A DNA stretch of 64,000 nt from Mycobacteriaceae bacterium (GCA_028726465.1 JAQYQB010000010.1:62001-126000); one strand, 5' to 3'; positions 9,685-19,610 are shown, counted from the first letter of the stretch. Notes: generated by a model not told the origin, from the letters alone. A program made the numbers and translations.

Positions 9685-10221
9685 ATGACTTCTTACAACG
9701 ATTCTCGATTCCCTGGCCCCGATCCTTATGCGCCGCTGCGGGATCTCCCGTCGTTCGCTTTGTCCTCGTCCGACCTCGTCGACGGGGACGAGATCGAAGA
9801 GCGCTTCCGCGCGCCGGAGAGCATCTCCCCGCAGCTGGAGTGGTCCAACCTGCCGGAGGGCACCAAGTCCCTGGCCGTGACCTGCTTCGACCCGGATGCC
9901 CCAACCGCCGCCGGTTTCTGGCACTGGGCGGCCTTCAACATCCCGGCCGATGTCACCGAGCTGCCCACCAACGCGGGCGCCGCCGAAGACCTCGGCATCG
10001 AGGGCGTTATCTCCCTGCGCAATGACTCCGGCAAGCGCACCTACCACGGGCCGCAGCCGCCGGCCGGCCACGCCCCGCACCGCTACCTCTACGCAGTGCA
10101 CGCCGTGGACACGGAAAAGCTGGACATTGATCCGGACGCCACCCCGACGGTGCTGGGCTTCAACCTGCACTTCCACGCGATTGGCCGCGCCATCCTGTGG
10201 GGCTGGTACGAGGAGAAGTAG
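9685..10221 (+). CDS. YbhB/YbcL-family (PEBP-like, Raf kinase inhibitor-like) protein
   Basis: A 178-residue cytoplasmic protein of the phosphatidylethanolamine-binding fold. Bacterial members have no settled function. The signatures are PQLEWSNLPEGTKSLAVTCFDPDAP, WHWAAFNIP, and the ligand-pocket region YHGPQPPAGHAPHRYLYAVHAVD. The length is typical. The ATG at 9685 has GGGAG just upstream; a GTG at 9661 in frame is less likely. A small membrane protein follows 14 bases downstream, so the two may be co-transcribed. Family secure. Confidence 0.92.
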   Translation: MTSYNDSRFPGPDPYAPLRDLPSFALSSSDLVDGDEIEERFRAPESISPQLEWSNLPEGTKSLAVTCFDPDAPTAAGFWHWAAFNIPADVTELPTNAGAAEDLGIEGVISLRNDSGKRTYHGPQPPAGHAPHRYLYAVHAVDTEKLDIDPDATPTVLGFNLHFHAIGRAILWGWYEEK

Positions 10222-10235
10222 TCCTCACTGACCCT

Positions 10236-10625
10236 ATGGCCAACAACGACAATCCCGGGGTGACGATCCCGCTGCAGCTGCGAGTGGGCGGAGCCTTTAT
10301 CGCCGTCGCACTCGTCCTCGTCATCATGACCATCGTCGCGGTACTCACCGAAGGGTGGATGAGCCCCTTCGTGTGGACCCCAGCCCGCGTGGCGCTGGTG
10401 GTCGCCGCGCTCATCATCGGCGCCTTCGCCACCATCCGCAAGGACCAGCGCCCCAGCATCACTCAGGTGGTGGCCCTGGGCGGGGCGGTGCTGATTATCA
10501 TCGCCAGCCGTTTCCTGCCCAGTGCCGAGCTGGCCGTGATGGGCCAGTGGTGGCTGCTCATCTACGCCGGCCTAGCGCTGGTCTGCGCGCTCGTGCTGCG
10601 CCGCAGCCTGGCCCCTCGCTCCTAG
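10236..10625 (+). CDS. Small integral membrane protein, unknown
   Basis: A 129-residue protein with four predicted membrane segments: about residues 15-37, 48-63, 75-90 and 98-118. It ends in a short Arg-rich tail. I do not recognise the family; it resembles the DUF3017 type in size and topology only. It starts 14 bases after the PEBP-like gene, with ATG at 10236 and no strong ribosome binding site, which suggests coupling or a shared message. A bidirectional terminator follows. Confidence 0.65.
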   Translation: MANNDNPGVTIPLQLRVGGAFIAVALVLVIMTIVAVLTEGWMSPFVWTPARVALVVAALIIGAFATIRKDQRPSITQVVALGGAVLIIIASRFLPSAELAVMGQWWLLIYAGLALVCALVLRRSLAPRS

Positions 10626-10705
10626 GAAGTCAGTGCCCAGCACGGGCTGGCGGGCGGCCGGACGCGCTGGCACACTACCTAGAAATGAAAAGCGCCGAAA
10701 AGAAG

Positions 10706-10741
10706 AAGCTAGGGCTGCGAAGGCAGCCCTAGCTTTTGTTT
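10706..10741. terminator. Bidirectional terminator between the membrane gene and pyrD
   Basis: A 13-bp perfect stem (AAGCTAGGGCTGC, 10706-10718, with 10723-10735) and a 4-base loop. T-rich sequence follows on the plus strand, and a T-rich tract (complement of AAAAGAAG) follows on the minus strand. It serves both converging units. Confidence 0.88.
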
Positions 10742-10766
10742 ATGTTTCGCTCCTTGTTGGAAGGGA

Positions 10767-11876
10767 TTAGTTCTTCCACGGCAGGCCGGAGCCGACCGCC
10801 TCGCTGATGTTGCTCAGGCCGTGGGCGCGGATCTGCTCGGCAATCCCTAGGTGGATGTCGCGGATCCAGTCCGGGCCGCCGTAGATGAAGGGGGTATAAC
10901 CCTGCAGGAGGCTGGCGCCGGCCGTGATGCGCTCCCAGGCCTGCTGCGGGGTGAAGATGCCGCCGACCGAGACGATGGGCAGCTCGCCGCCCAGGTGCTC
11001 GTGGAGCAGGCGCAGGACCTCCAGGGAGCGCGCGGCCACCGGCGCGCCGGAGACGCCGCCGGCGCCCATGTCCTCGACCTCTGCGGCCGGGGTCTTGAGC
11101 CCCTCGCGGGAGATGGTGGTGTTGGTGGCGACAATGCCGGCCAGGCCGACCTCGCGGGCCAAGTCGGCGACGGCGAGGACGTCTTCGTCGGACAGGTCCG
11201 GGGCGATCTTCACCAAGACCGAGGCCGGGGTTACCTCGGCAACGGCGGTGAGGATGGGGCGCAGCGATTCCACGGCCTGCAGATCGCGCAGGCCCGGGGT
11301 GTTCGGAGAGGAGACGTTGACCACCAGGAAATCGGCCAGCGATCCCAGAACTGAGGCCGAACGGCGGTAGTCGTCGACGGCCTGGTCCACCGGGGTGACC
11401 TTGGTCTTGCCGATGTTGATGCCAATGACGTCGTCGCTGCGGCGGGCCCGCAGATTGCGGGCTACCTCCTCCGCGCCCTGGTTGTTGAAGCCCATTCGGT
11501 TGAGCAGACCCTTGTCCTTGGGCAGGCGGTAGAGCCGGGGAGCCGGGTTACCCGGCTGGGCGGCCGCGGTGACGGTGCCGAGCTCGGCGTAGCCGAAACC
11601 AATGGGCCCCCAGGCGTCCGCCGCGGTGGCGTTCTTGTCGAAGCCGGCGGCCAGGCCGAGCGGGCGCGGGAAGTCCACGCCGAAAACGGTCTGACGCAGG
11701 ACCGGGTCCTTGACCGGCAGGACCTTGTTCAGCCCGCGGTTGACCGGCCACGCGACGTGGAAGCCGTGGAGGGCCGAGCTCATCAGGTGGTGGATGCGCT
11801 CGGCATCGATCTGGAACATGGCTTTGAGCGCGGCATCGTAAACCTTGCCCCGGACGGTGCGGAAGATGGTGGGCAT
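10767..11876 (-). CDS. pyrD: Dihydroorotate dehydrogenase (quinone), class 2
   Basis: Oxidises dihydroorotate to orotate in pyrimidine synthesis and passes electrons to quinone at the membrane. It has 369 residues. The N-terminal helical stretch (1-45) is the membrane-associating part of class 2 enzymes. FMN barrel motifs include [30 protein letters not shown] and [16 protein letters not shown], with the class 2 catalytic Ser in the SSPNT segment. [20 protein letters not shown] binds phosphate near the C-terminus. The lipoprotein gene lies 12 bases upstream on the same strand, so the two form an operon. Identity very secure. Confidence 0.96.
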   Translation of the reverse strand: MPTIFRTVRGKVYDAALKAMFQIDAERIHHLMSSALHGFHVAWPVNRGLNKVLPVKDPVLRQTVFGVDFPRPLGLAAGFDKNATAADAWGPIGFGYAELGTVTAAAQPGNPAPRLYRLPKDKGLLNRMGFNNQGAEEVARNLRARRSDDVIGINIGKTKVTPVDQAVDDYRRSASVLGSLADFLVVNVSSPNTPGLRDLQAVESLRPILTAVAEVTPASVLVKIAPDLSDEDVLAVADLAREVGLAGIVATNTTISREGLKTPAAEVEDMGAGGVSGAPVAARSLEVLRLLHEHLGGELPIVSVGGIFTPQQAWERITAGASLLQGYTPFIYGGPDWIRDIHLGIAEQIRAHGLSNISEAVGSGLPWKN

Positions 11877-11888
11877 GGTGGAAACTCC

Positions 11889-12920
11889 TTAAATGTCTTT
11901 AATGATCTGCAGTCCGTCGCCGGAGGCGGAGGCAATCGCGATGGTTCCGTCGCTGAGCGCGACCATGTGCTGGGCGTTGGCCACGGTGGAGACCTTGGCG
12001 CGCTCCTCCGGAACGCCCTTGGAGATCTCGAAGGCTTGCGCCTGGTTGTTGTCGGTCGTGGTCGTCCACGCCAGCTGCCGGGATTCGTCCCAGGCCGTGG
12101 CCCACGGCACCCCGTCGGTGTTGCCGTACTGGTGCAGGCGGATGACGTCCTCGGCGTTGTAGATAGCGATCCGCTTGCCCAAGGTGTCGGAAACCACGAT
12201 GGTGCCGTTCTCACCGACTGAGGCCTGGCCCAGGCCGACGCCGACGCGCAGGCGGCCGCCCGCGCGGGACTGCTCCCAATCCAGTGATTGGATGGTGGAA
12301 TCCGCGCGCAGGGTACGCACCACGTTGTCCGTGCCGTCCTGGTTCGGTACCGCCAGAAGCTGGTCGGTCGGGTCCTCGACGGCAAAGGAATCGCTGCGCT
12401 TTCCGTCCTTGTAGATGGCGACGTCGGAGCCTTGGTTGGAGGCCACGAAAAGCTCGCCGGTGGAGGTCCGGGCGGCGGCGGTGACGGGGAATTCCTCGTC
12501 GACCGCGATCTTCTCCGGCTGTGTGGGGCGGGCCGGGTCGAAGGAGAGAACCTCGGTGCCGCAGCCGAGCAGGAACTCGTTGTCGGCGGCCGAAAGCTGG
12601 CCGCAATCGGTCGGGATCTCCACCACCGCGGCGGAGCCGTCCTGGAAAGCGGCAGCATCGCCCACGGCCAGGTGATCGGAGCTGCGCACGGCGATGGTCT
12701 CGCCGGTGGCGGCCATGTCGGTTACCTCAGCGACCTCGCGGGGGAGCTGGGCGACCTCGCCGTCGGGATCCGCGGCGGCGGGGGATTCAGCCGGGGTGGC
12801 GTTGCCGACCGTGGCGGAGTCGTCCGCCTCCTCTTCCGGCGGGGTTTGTTGGCACCCCGCCAGAGCCAGGGCGGAGACTGCGGAGACAGTCATTACTGCG
12901 AAACCGGTCTTAGAAGTCAC
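11889..12920 (-). CDS. Secreted lipoprotein with beta-propeller-like body
   Basis: A 343-residue lipoprotein. The signal peptide ends in the lipobox LALAGC, so Cys23 is lipidated and the mature protein is anchored outside the membrane. An acidic, Pro/Ala-rich linker (24-60) precedes repeated strands of the WD/NHL propeller kind, for example GTIVVSDTLGKRIAIYN and GTIAIASASGDGLQII. No catalytic motif is seen. The GTG at 12920 has TAGGAT 8 bases upstream, which fits a leaderless message. It is the first gene of a unit with pyrD, but the link looks positional. The Lnt encoded at 41685 could complete its acylation. Function unknown. Confidence 0.82.
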   Translation of the reverse strand: MTSKTGFAVMTVSAVSALALAGCQQTPPEEEADDSATVGNATPAESPAAADPDGEVAQLPREVAEVTDMAATGETIAVRSSDHLAVGDAAAFQDGSAAVVEIPTDCGQLSAADNEFLLGCGTEVLSFDPARPTQPEKIAVDEEFPVTAAARTSTGELFVASNQGSDVAIYKDGKRSDSFAVEDPTDQLLAVPNQDGTDNVVRTLRADSTIQSLDWEQSRAGGRLRVGVGLGQASVGENGTIVVSDTLGKRIAIYNAEDVIRLHQYGNTDGVPWATAWDESRQLAWTTTTDNNQAQAFEISKGVPEERAKVSTVANAQHMVALSDGTIAIASASGDGLQIIKDI

Positions 12921-12928
12921 AAACAGTC

Positions 12929-12934
12929 ATCCTA
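12929..12934 (-). promoter_or_regulatory. -10 box of the lipoprotein-pyrD unit, probably leaderless
   Basis: TAGGAT on the minus strand ends 8 bases before the GTG at 12920. Confidence 0.45.
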
Positions 12935-13105
12935 GCAGTGAGACCTCCAAATCCAGCAGTCCCACCAGCCGCCGGAATCGGCCGGGAACGCCACGGGGCA
13001 GTGGGGAGGCGGCGCGAGTTAATCAGAACTGTCCGGAAGGTGTGAGCTTGCTTCGAAAGTCAGACTCGCCCGGGGTGGTCCTCGCGTGGGTGGCGGGGGC
13101 GTCAG

Positions 13106-13111
13106 TATGCT
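13106..13111 (+). promoter_or_regulatory. -10 box of uppP, probably leaderless
   Basis: TATGCT ends 7 bases before the in-frame GTG at 13119 and thereby decides the start of uppP. Confidence 0.45.
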
Positions 13112-13118
13112 GTTCCGG

Positions 13119-13991
13119 GTGAATAACGTGCAGTACCTCGCCCAAGCAGGCGTAGAACAATCAGATATGTCCTGGTTGCAAGTCATCGTCTTGTCGGTAG
13201 TCCAGGGCCTTACCGAGTTCCTCCCCGTCAGCTCCTCGGGGCATTTGCGCATTGTCTCCGAGCTCTTCTGGGGCCAGGACGCTGGCGCCTCCTTCACCGC
13301 GGTCATCCAGCTCGGCACCGAGCTGGCCGTCGTGGTCTATTTCGCCAAGCTGATTTGGCAGATCCTGTCCGGCTGGTTCCGTGGCTGGGTCGACAAGGAC
13401 TCGCGCGGCCAGGACTGGAAGATGGGCTGGATGGTCATCGTCGGTTCCATCCCGATCGGGATTATCGGCTTCTTCGGCAAGGACCTCATCCGGGACGCGC
13501 TGCGCAACCTGTGGATCACCGCGGCCATGCTGGTCCTGTTTTCCTTCGTGTTCATCCTGGCCGAAAAGATGGGCAAGAAGACCCGCGGCTTCGACGAGCT
13601 GACCATGAAGGACGCCATCATCATGGGCCTGTGCCAGTGCCTGGCTCTCATCCCGGGTGTGTCCCGCTCCGGCGGCACCATCTCCGGCGGCCTCTTCTTA
13701 GGGCTTGACCGCGAGGTGGCCACCCGCTTCAGCTTCCTGCTGGCCATCCCGGCGGTGCTGGCCTCCGGCCTGTTCTCGCTGGGCGATGCCTTCGGCCCGA
13801 CCGTGGGGCAGTCCGCCACCGGCACCCAGCTGCTGGTCGGCACGGGCATCGCTTTCGTCGTCGGCTACGCCGCGATCGCCTGGCTGCTGAAGTTCGTGGC
13901 CAACCACTCCTTCTCTTGGTTCGCCGCCTACCGTATCCCGGTCGGCCTCTTTGTCATGGCCCTGCTGGCCTTCGGCGTGCTGCAGCCTTAA
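13119..13991 (+). CDS. uppP: Undecaprenyl-diphosphatase (BacA type)
   Basis: Removes one phosphate from undecaprenyl (or decaprenyl) diphosphate to recycle the lipid carrier for peptidoglycan and arabinogalactan; loss or dosage affects bacitracin sensitivity. It is an integral membrane enzyme of 290 residues with about 8 segments. The family active-site motifs are [15 protein letters not shown] near the N-terminus and [20 protein letters not shown] in the middle. I chose the GTG at 13119 because a -10 box lies 7 bases upstream. The ATG at 13167 would give a protein 16 residues shorter and has no good ribosome binding site. The upstream neighbour is divergent. Identity very secure. Confidence 0.95.
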   Translation: MNNVQYLAQAGVEQSDMSWLQVIVLSVVQGLTEFLPVSSSGHLRIVSELFWGQDAGASFTAVIQLGTELAVVVYFAKLIWQILSGWFRGWVDKDSRGQDWKMGWMVIVGSIPIGIIGFFGKDLIRDALRNLWITAAMLVLFSFVFILAEKMGKKTRGFDELTMKDAIIMGLCQCLALIPGVSRSGGTISGGLFLGLDREVATRFSFLLAIPAVLASGLFSLGDAFGPTVGQSATGTQLLVGTGIAFVVGYAAIAWLLKFVANHSFSWFAAYRIPVGLFVMALLAFGVLQP

Positions 13992-14071
13992 GGAGTAGGG
14001 CTAGCGTCGGACTCGCCCGTGGGTCGTACAGGCCCGGCTGTGGCGTTATGCGCGTCGGCGGGACTCGGCGT

Positions 14072-14077
14072 TACGAT
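14072..14077 (+). promoter_or_regulatory. -10 box of mshC, probably leaderless
   Basis: TACGAT ends 7 bases before the ATG at 14085 and favours that start over the ATG at 14076, which would overlap the box. Confidence 0.5.
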
Positions 14078-14084
14078 GGTGGGC

Positions 14085-15323
14085 ATGCATACTTGGCCCC
14101 AGCCCGAAATCCAGCCCGTCCCGGGCGCTTCTGTTCCCCTGCAGCTTTTTGATTCCGCGGACCGCGCCGTCCGCGAGGTTAAGGTCGACGGCCCGCAGGC
14201 GGGTGTGTACGTGTGCGGCATTACCCCGTACGACTCCACGCACCTTGGGCACGCGGCGACCTACGTGACCTTCGACCTGGTCAACCGCATGTTGATGGAC
14301 AACGGCCACGACGTCCACTACGTGCAGAACATCACCGACGTCGACGATCCGCTCTTTGAACGCGCCGAGCGCGACGGCGTCGACTGGCGCGAGCTGGGCA
14401 CCTCCCAGATCGATCTCTTCCGTTCCGACATGGAGCTGCTGGAGGTCATCCCGCCCCAGGACTACGTCGGCGCCATGGAAGCGGTCGACGAGATTGTCGA
14501 GCTGGTCCAGAAGCTGCTCGACCGCGGCGCCGCCTACGTGGTCGATGATCCGGAGTACCCGGATGTTTACGCCTCCATCGAGGCCACGGAGCAGTTCGGC
14601 TACGAGTCCAACTACAGCCGCGAAGAGATGGAGAAATTCTTCGCCGAGCGCGGCGGGGACCCAGACCGCGCCGGCAAGCGCAACCCGCTGGATGCCCTGC
14701 TCTGGCGGGCGCACCGCGACGGTGAACCGGCCTGGGAGTCCCCGTTCGGGCCCGGTCGCCCGGGCTGGCACGTCGAGTGCTCGGCTATCGCGACCAACCG
14801 CCTGGGCAAGACCTTCGAGATCCAAGGCGGCGGCAGCGATTTGAAGTTCCCGCACCACGAGTTCTCCGCCGCCCACGCGGAGGCCGGCCTGGGCGTGGAC
14901 CGCATGGCCGATTTCTACGTCCACACCGGCATGATCGGGCTGGACGGGACCAAGATGTCTAAGTCCCTGGGCAACCTCGTCTTCGTCCACAAGCTGGTGG
15001 AACAGGGCGTGGAGCCTTCGGCCATCCGCATCGGCATCTACGCCGGCCACTACCGCAGCGACCGGGACTGGTCGGATGAGGTCCTGGCGGCCGCCCAGCA
15101 GCGCCTTTCTCACTGGCGCGAGGCCCTGGAGCACGCCGGCTCCCGCGAGCGGGCCGAGGAACTGGTCCAGGACATCCGCGCCGCCTTGGCCGACGACTTG
15201 GATACCCCGCGCGTGCTGGAGGCCCTCGACGAGTGGGCCGCCGGCGAGCGCGGGGAGGACGATCCTGCCGCCCAGCAGCTGGTGACGGTTGCGCTGCGAA
15301 GCCTGCTCGGCGTGCGAGCGTAG
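14085..15323 (+). CDS. mshC: Mycothiol ligase MshC (Cys:GlcN-Ins ligase)
   Basis: Joins cysteine to the amino group of GlcN-inositol using ATP, the third step of mycothiol synthesis, which is a mark of actinobacteria. It is a class I Cys-tRNA-synthetase-like enzyme of 412 residues, shorter than CysS because it lacks the anticodon domain. Visible motifs are the zinc-site Cys in YVCGITPYD, the HIGH-type THLGHA, a second metal region GWHVECS with FPHHEFS, and KMSKS in [11 protein letters not shown] start at 14085 ([10 protein letters not shown]) is set by the leaderless promoter and resembles known MshC N-termini. The small acidic gene 24 bases downstream is probably in the same message. Identity very secure. 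Confidence 0.95.
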   Translation: MHTWPQPEIQPVPGASVPLQLFDSADRAVREVKVDGPQAGVYVCGITPYDSTHLGHAATYVTFDLVNRMLMDNGHDVHYVQNITDVDDPLFERAERDGVDWRELGTSQIDLFRSDMELLEVIPPQDYVGAMEAVDEIVELVQKLLDRGAAYVVDDPEYPDVYASIEATEQFGYESNYSREEMEKFFAERGGDPDRAGKRNPLDALLWRAHRDGEPAWESPFGPGRPGWHVECSAIATNRLGKTFEIQGGGSDLKFPHHEFSAAHAEAGLGVDRMADFYVHTGMIGLDGTKMSKSLGNLVFVHKLVEQGVEPSAIRIGIYAGHYRSDRDWSDEVLAAAQQRLSHWREALEHAGSRERAEELVQDIRAALADDLDTPRVLEALDEWAAGERGEDDPAAQQLVTVALRSLLGVRA

Positions 15324-15347
15324 CGGAATTGAGTAAGAATTAAGCGC

Positions 15348-15728
15348 ATGAGCATTCGCGCAGATTTCCAGCCCACCGTCGACGAGTTCATTGCCAACCT
15401 TAAGTCTTTCGCCACGGGTGACTACCTAAAGGAAGACGAGAAAGAGTTCTGGGACCAGCCCTTCGATCCCGCGGTCCTGCCGGACCTCAAGGAGATTATC
15501 GAAGGCCTGCTGGACGACCTAGACGCGGTCCCGGACGATCCGAACGGCGACGTCCTCTCCGCGGTGATCGCCAAGCGGCAGGTGGAGCTGGTCGCCTTCA
15601 ACAAGGCCAACGACTACGCGGTGCTGGAGCCGGAAGAAAAGGAAGAGCTCGCCGAGCTCGTTTACTCCGCTTCCGCCGCGACCGGCGCGGACGACGAGGC
15701 CCTGGCGCAGATCCCTGAGCCGGACTAG
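15348..15728 (+). CDS. Small acidic hypothetical protein
   Basis: A 126-residue cytoplasmic protein, strongly acidic and predicted mostly helical (EFIANLKSF, LKEIIEGLLDDLDAV, EPEEKEELAELVYSA). There is no signal peptide, Cys pair or catalytic motif. It lies 24 bases after mshC on the same strand. I do not recognise it outside corynebacteria. Two GC-rich hairpins follow. Confidence 0.7.
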   Translation: MSIRADFQPTVDEFIANLKSFATGDYLKEDEKEFWDQPFDPAVLPDLKEIIEGLLDDLDAVPDDPNGDVLSAVIAKRQVELVAFNKANDYAVLEPEEKEELAELVYSASAATGADDEALAQIPEPD

Positions 15729-15746
15729 CCCCCGCCGCCACGCCAC

Positions 15747-15790
15747 GGCGCCATAGCTGGCGCAGCAGCGCGCCCGCGCACCCGGGCGCG
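15747..15790 (+). terminator. Two consecutive GC-rich hairpins, possible weak terminator
   Basis: GCGCCA-TAGC-TGGCGC lies near 15748-15763, and CGCGCCCG (15769-15776) pairs with CGGGCGCG (15783-15790). Only AATTT follows, so intrinsic termination would be weak. Confidence 0.35.
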
Positions 15791-15828
15791 AATTTGCCGA
15801 CCCAAGAAGAAAGTAGTCACGAATTTCT

Positions 15829-16590
15829 ATGCCGCTTCCTAGCGAGTCCCACCTGGACCAAGCCGCAACAACTCCGGGCGATACCGGCTTCCCGGCCCGG
15901 CCCCGGGCCATCTTCTGGGACATGGACGGCACGCTGACCGACTCTGAGCCGCTGTGGGCGGAAGCGACGTTCTACCTCTCGGAGACCCTGGGCAAGCGCC
16001 TGACGCCGACGGAACGGCTGGCCACGGTCGGCTCGACCTTCGCCACCACGCTGGAGATCTGCGCGGCGAAGGCGGGGGTCACGCTGACCGAAGAGGATTA
16101 CCCCAAGTACCGGAAGCTGATGTTTTCCAAGGTGCGGGAACTTTTCGCCGGCAACCTGGAGGTCTTTGACGGCGTCCGGGAACTGCTGCGCGAGCTCCAC
16201 GCGGACGGTATGCCAATGTTGGTGACCACCAACACGGAGCGCTACGTCGCCGACGGGGCCATCGCGGCCATCGGGCCGGAGTTTTTCTACGACACGATCT
16301 GTGGCGACGAGGTGCCCACCGGCAAGCCGGCGCCGGACATGTACCTCCAGGCTGCGCGCAGCGTCGGCGCCGACCCGGGGGACTGTCTGGTCTTCGAAGA
16401 CTCCACGGCCGGCATGACCGCGGCGGTCGAGGCGGGCTGCCGGGTCATTGGCCTGCCGGAGGACGACCACGTCGCCGTGCCAGACGGGGTAGTGCAGATT
16501 TCGCAGCTGCACGGCCACCGTCACCTAGCCCCGGCTGGGGCTGCGGATGTCTACGCGTGGTGGCAGCAGATAACCGCATATCGGGGGTAG
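15829..16590 (+). CDS. HAD-superfamily phosphatase
   Basis: A 253-residue hydrolase of the beta-phosphoglucomutase-like HAD class. Motif I is FWDMDGTLTDSEPLW (nucleophile Asp, acid-base Asp). A helical cap follows, motif II lies in MLVTTNT, and motif III is the Lys in PTGKPAPDMYLQA. Motif IV is the acidic LVFEDSTAGM. It probably acts on a small sugar phosphate or nucleotide; the substrate cannot be read from sequence. hisE and hisG follow on the same strand, 51 bases on. A HAD phosphatase beside his genes tempts one to think of histidinol-phosphatase, but the sequence class does not show that. Confidence 0.9.
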   Translation: MPLPSESHLDQAATTPGDTGFPARPRAIFWDMDGTLTDSEPLWAEATFYLSETLGKRLTPTERLATVGSTFATTLEICAAKAGVTLTEEDYPKYRKLMFSKVRELFAGNLEVFDGVRELLRELHADGMPMLVTTNTERYVADGAIAAIGPEFFYDTICGDEVPTGKPAPDMYLQAARSVGADPGDCLVFEDSTAGMTAAVEAGCRVIGLPEDDHVAVPDGVVQISQLHGHRHLAPAGAADVYAWWQQITAYRG

Positions 16591-16641
16591 AAAAATAGCG
16601 CTTGCGACCTACTGGCTAATTTCTATGGAACAATAGATGGC

Positions 16642-16905
16642 GTGAAAACCTTCGATGATTTATTTGCAGAGCTAAAGACCAAGGCCACCGAGCGGGAGGA
16701 AGGGTCCGGCACCGTTGCCGCCCTGGACCATGGTGTGCACCACATCGGCAAGAAGGTCATCGAGGAAGCCGGCGAGGTCTGGTTGGCGGCAGAGTACGAA
16801 TCCGACGAGGAGCTCTCGGAGGAGATCTCGCAGCTGCTGTACTGGACCCAAGTGATGATGCTGGCCCGTGGCCTCGAGCCCAAGGACATCTACAAGTACC
16901 TCTAA
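16642..16905 (+). CDS. hisE: Phosphoribosyl-ATP diphosphatase
   Basis: Hydrolyses phosphoribosyl-ATP to phosphoribosyl-AMP and diphosphate, the second step of histidine synthesis. It has 87 residues, the usual length for stand-alone HisE. The all-alpha MazG-like core is visible in [36 protein letters not shown], with the metal-binding Glu and Asp residues. It starts with GTG. hisG follows after 79 bases, the classical actinobacterial hisE-hisG pair. Identity very secure. Confidence 0.96.
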   Translation: MKTFDDLFAELKTKATEREEGSGTVAALDHGVHHIGKKVIEEAGEVWLAAEYESDEELSEEISQLLYWTQVMMLARGLEPKDIYKYL

Positions 16906-16984
16906 CGCCCGCGCTGCGCTGCCTCTGGCGCACGGCGTACCCAGTCCATTCGAGTACACACGAGCAGGGAAGAAAGACACACGC

Positions 16985-17830
16985 ATGATCACTATCGCAG
17001 TGCCCAACAAGGGCTCGCTGTCCGAAGCCGCGATGTCCATCTTCGCGGAAGCCGGGTACAAGTCCCGCGGCAACTCCAAGTCGCTCAACGTCGTCGACGA
17101 GGCCAACGGGGTGGAGTTCTTCTTCCTCCGCCCGAAAGACATCGCCATCTACGTGGCCAAGGGCGTGCTGGACATCGGCGTGACCGGCCGTGACCTGGCC
17201 GCCGACGCCAAGGCCGACGTCCAAGAGATCCTCGACCTCGGTTTCGGCGGGTCGACCTTCCGCTACGCCGGGGTCAAGGGCGAGGGCTGGAGCGTGGACC
17301 AGCTGGGCGGCAAGCGCATCGCCACCTCCTACCCGAACCTGGTCCGCAAGGACCTGGCCGAGCGCGGCTTGGAGGCCGAAGTCATTCGCCTGGATGGGGC
17401 AGTGGAGGTCTCCATTCGGCTTGGCGTCGCCGACGTCATCGCCGACGTGGTCTCCACCGGCCGCACCCTGCGGGAGCAGGGGCTGGAGCCTTTCGGCGAG
17501 CCGCTGATTAGCTCCGAGGCCGTGGTCATCCAGCGCAAGGGCGCGACCGTGGGGCGCGAGGAGGAGATCCTCCTGGGGCGTCTGCGCGGTATTCTCAACG
17601 CCCGCCGCTACCTGATGATCGACTACAACATCGCGGAGGAAAACCTCCCGGCTGCCTCGGAAATCACCCCGGGGCTGACCGGCCCGACGGTGTCTCCGCT
17701 GGCGCGCGAGGGCTGGGTCGCGGTGCGCGCGCTGGTGCCTAAGAAGCAGGCGAACCAACTGATGGATGATCTTTCAGGCCTCGGCGCCGAGGCAATTCTG
17801 GGTTCCGAACTCCGCATTGCCCGCATTTAG
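16985..17830 (+). CDS. hisG: ATP phosphoribosyltransferase, long form
   Basis: Catalyses the first, committed step of histidine synthesis (ATP + PRPP) and is inhibited by histidine. It has 281 residues, so it is the long form with a C-terminal ACT-like regulatory domain (about 210-281) and needs no HisZ. Motifs: MITIAVPNKGSLSE, GVLDIGVTGRDL, and the PRPP loop region GVADVIADVVSTGRTL. The ATG at 16985 has GGGAAGAAAG upstream. It forms a unit with hisE. Identity very secure. Confidence 0.96.
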   Translation: MITIAVPNKGSLSEAAMSIFAEAGYKSRGNSKSLNVVDEANGVEFFFLRPKDIAIYVAKGVLDIGVTGRDLAADAKADVQEILDLGFGGSTFRYAGVKGEGWSVDQLGGKRIATSYPNLVRKDLAERGLEAEVIRLDGAVEVSIRLGVADVIADVVSTGRTLREQGLEPFGEPLISSEAVVIQRKGATVGREEEILLGRLRGILNARRYLMIDYNIAEENLPAASEITPGLTGPTVSPLAREGWVAVRALVPKKQANQLMDDLSGLGAEAILGSELRIARI

Positions 17831-17941
17831 GGGTACACCTTCGGCGCGAGGATTCTAAAACTCCTTTGCTAGCTACCATGGGGGTCAAGTATTTGAAGTA
17901 CTTAAATTCATCCCCGAAAAACGCAAAGGAGCGTCGCCGAG

Positions 17942-19507
17942 ATGGCAAAGAATGCCAAGAAGGATACTAAGAAGCCTTCTGAGGACGTCCAGGACAAGGA
18001 AACCACCGCAGCCTCCACCGCTTCCGACTCTGCTAAGTCCGACAAGGAGACCAAGCAGACCAAGCAGACCGCTGCTAAGTCGAAGAAGTCCCGCATCGAG
18101 CAGGACCTCATCGGCGAGATGGAAGTTCCTAACTCCGCCTACTACGGCGTGCACACCATGCGCGCCATGGACAACTTCCAGATCTCGTACGTGACCATCA
18201 ACTCCATTCCGGAGTTCATCCGCGGCATGGCCCAGGTCAAGAAGGCCGCCGCCATGGCCAACCGCCGTCTGCACACCCTGCCGAAGAAAAAGGCGGAGGC
18301 CATCATGTGGGCCTGCGACCAGATTCTGGAAGAGGGCCGCTGCATGGACCAGTTCCCGCTGGACGTCTTCCAGGGCGGCGCGGGCACCTCGGTCAACATG
18401 AACACCAACGAGGTCATCGCCAACCTGGCGCTGGAGTACCTCGGTGAGGAAAAGGGCGCTTACGACATCATCAACCCGAACGATGATGTCAACATGTCCC
18501 AGTCCACCAACGACGCTTACCCGACCGGCTTCCGCCTGGGCCTGTACGCCTCCATCGACCAGCTGATCCAGCGGATGGACGCGCTGCAGAACGCCTTCAG
18601 CGTGAAGGCCAACGAGTTCCAGGACATCCTGAAGATGGGCCGCACCCAGCTGCAGGACGCCGTCCCGATGACCCTGGGCGACGAGTTCAAGGCGTTTGCC
18701 CACAACCTGCAGGAGGAGCAGGCCGTCCTGCGCGACGCCCAGGCTCGCCTACTGGAAATCAACATGGGCGCTACCGCCATCGGTACCGGCGTGAACACCC
18801 CCGCCGGCTACCGCCACCAGGTCACCGCCGCGCTGTCCGAGGTCACCGGCCTGGAGATGAAGACCGCCCGCGACCTCATCGAGGCCACCTCCGACTGCGG
18901 CGCCTACGTGCTGCTGCACTCGGCCATCAAGCGCGCCGCCATGAAGCTGTCCAAGATCTCCAACGACCTGCGACTGCTGTCCTCCGGCCCGCGCGCTGGC
19001 CTGAACGAGATCAACCTGCCGGCCCGCCAGGCCGGTTCCTCCATCATGCCAGGTAAGGTCAACCCGGTTATCCCGGAGGTCGTCAACCAGGTCTGCTTCA
19101 AGGTCTTCGGCAACGACATCAGCGTCAACATGGCTGCCGAGGCCGGCCAGCTCCAGCTCAACGTCATGGAGCCGGTCATCGGCGAGGCCCTGTTCCAGTC
19201 CATCCGCATCATGGGCAACGCCGTGGATACCCTGCGTGAGAAGTGCGTGGAGGGCATCACCGCTAACGCGGACGTCTGCCGCCACTACGTCGAGAGCTCC
19301 ATCGGTATCGTGACCTACCTGAACCCCTTCATCGGGCACCACAACGGCGACCTCATCGCCAAGGAGTCCCTGGAGACCGGCAAGGGCGTGCGCGACCTGG
19401 TCCTGGAGAAGGGCCTGCTGGACGAGGAGACCCTGGACCGCGTGCTGTCCGTGGAAAACCTCATGCACCCGGAGTTCCGCGGCAAGCTCTACATGGATGA
19501 GAACTAA
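17942..19507 (+). CDS. aspA: Aspartate ammonia-lyase with corynebacterial N-terminal tail
   Basis: Splits aspartate to fumarate and ammonia and works reversibly. It has 521 residues. Residues 1-50 are a Lys/Ser/Thr/Ala-rich, probably disordered tail, as also found in C. glutamicum AspA. The fumarase/aspartase core follows, with [25 protein letters not shown], and the signature loop [11 protein letters not shown] that carries the catalytic Ser. AAAGGAG precedes the ATG at 17942. The C4-dicarboxylate transporter gene lies 230 bases downstream on the same strand, which fits aspartate uptake, fumarate production and fumarate/succinate exchange. Identity very secure. Confidence 0.96.
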   Translation: MAKNAKKDTKKPSEDVQDKETTAASTASDSAKSDKETKQTKQTAAKSKKSRIEQDLIGEMEVPNSAYYGVHTMRAMDNFQISYVTINSIPEFIRGMAQVKKAAAMANRRLHTLPKKKAEAIMWACDQILEEGRCMDQFPLDVFQGGAGTSVNMNTNEVIANLALEYLGEEKGAYDIINPNDDVNMSQSTNDAYPTGFRLGLYASIDQLIQRMDALQNAFSVKANEFQDILKMGRTQLQDAVPMTLGDEFKAFAHNLQEEQAVLRDAQARLLEINMGATAIGTGVNTPAGYRHQVTAALSEVTGLEMKTARDLIEATSDCGAYVLLHSAIKRAAMKLSKISNDLRLLSSGPRAGLNEINLPARQAGSSIMPGKVNPVIPEVVNQVCFKVFGNDISVNMAAEAGQLQLNVMEPVIGEALFQSIRIMGNAVDTLREKCVEGITANADVCRHYVESSIGIVTYLNPFIGHHNGDLIAKESLETGKGVRDLVLEKGLLDEETLDRVLSVENLMHPEFRGKLYMDEN

Positions 19508-19565
19508 TTCTTAACGCGTAGAGCACGACGCTCGGCATGCCCTCCCGCTGCGGCGGCTGGCTCCC

Positions 19566-19610
19566 TGAATAGGGGAGTCGGCCCCGCGGCCGGAGGGTTT
19601 GTTTTTGCCC
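19566..19610 (+). terminator. Candidate terminator after aspA
   Basis: CGGCC-CCGC-GGCCG sits near 19567-19581. After a short spacer, TTTGTTTTTG follows. The spacer weakens the case. A second possible stem (CTCCC/GGGGAG) lies just upstream. Confidence 0.4.

Noticed and set aside
15829..16590. Histidinol-phosphatase role for the HAD protein next to hisE/hisG
   Set aside because: The sequence is of the beta-phosphoglucomutase-like HAD class, not the HisB or HisN type; proximity alone does not support it.
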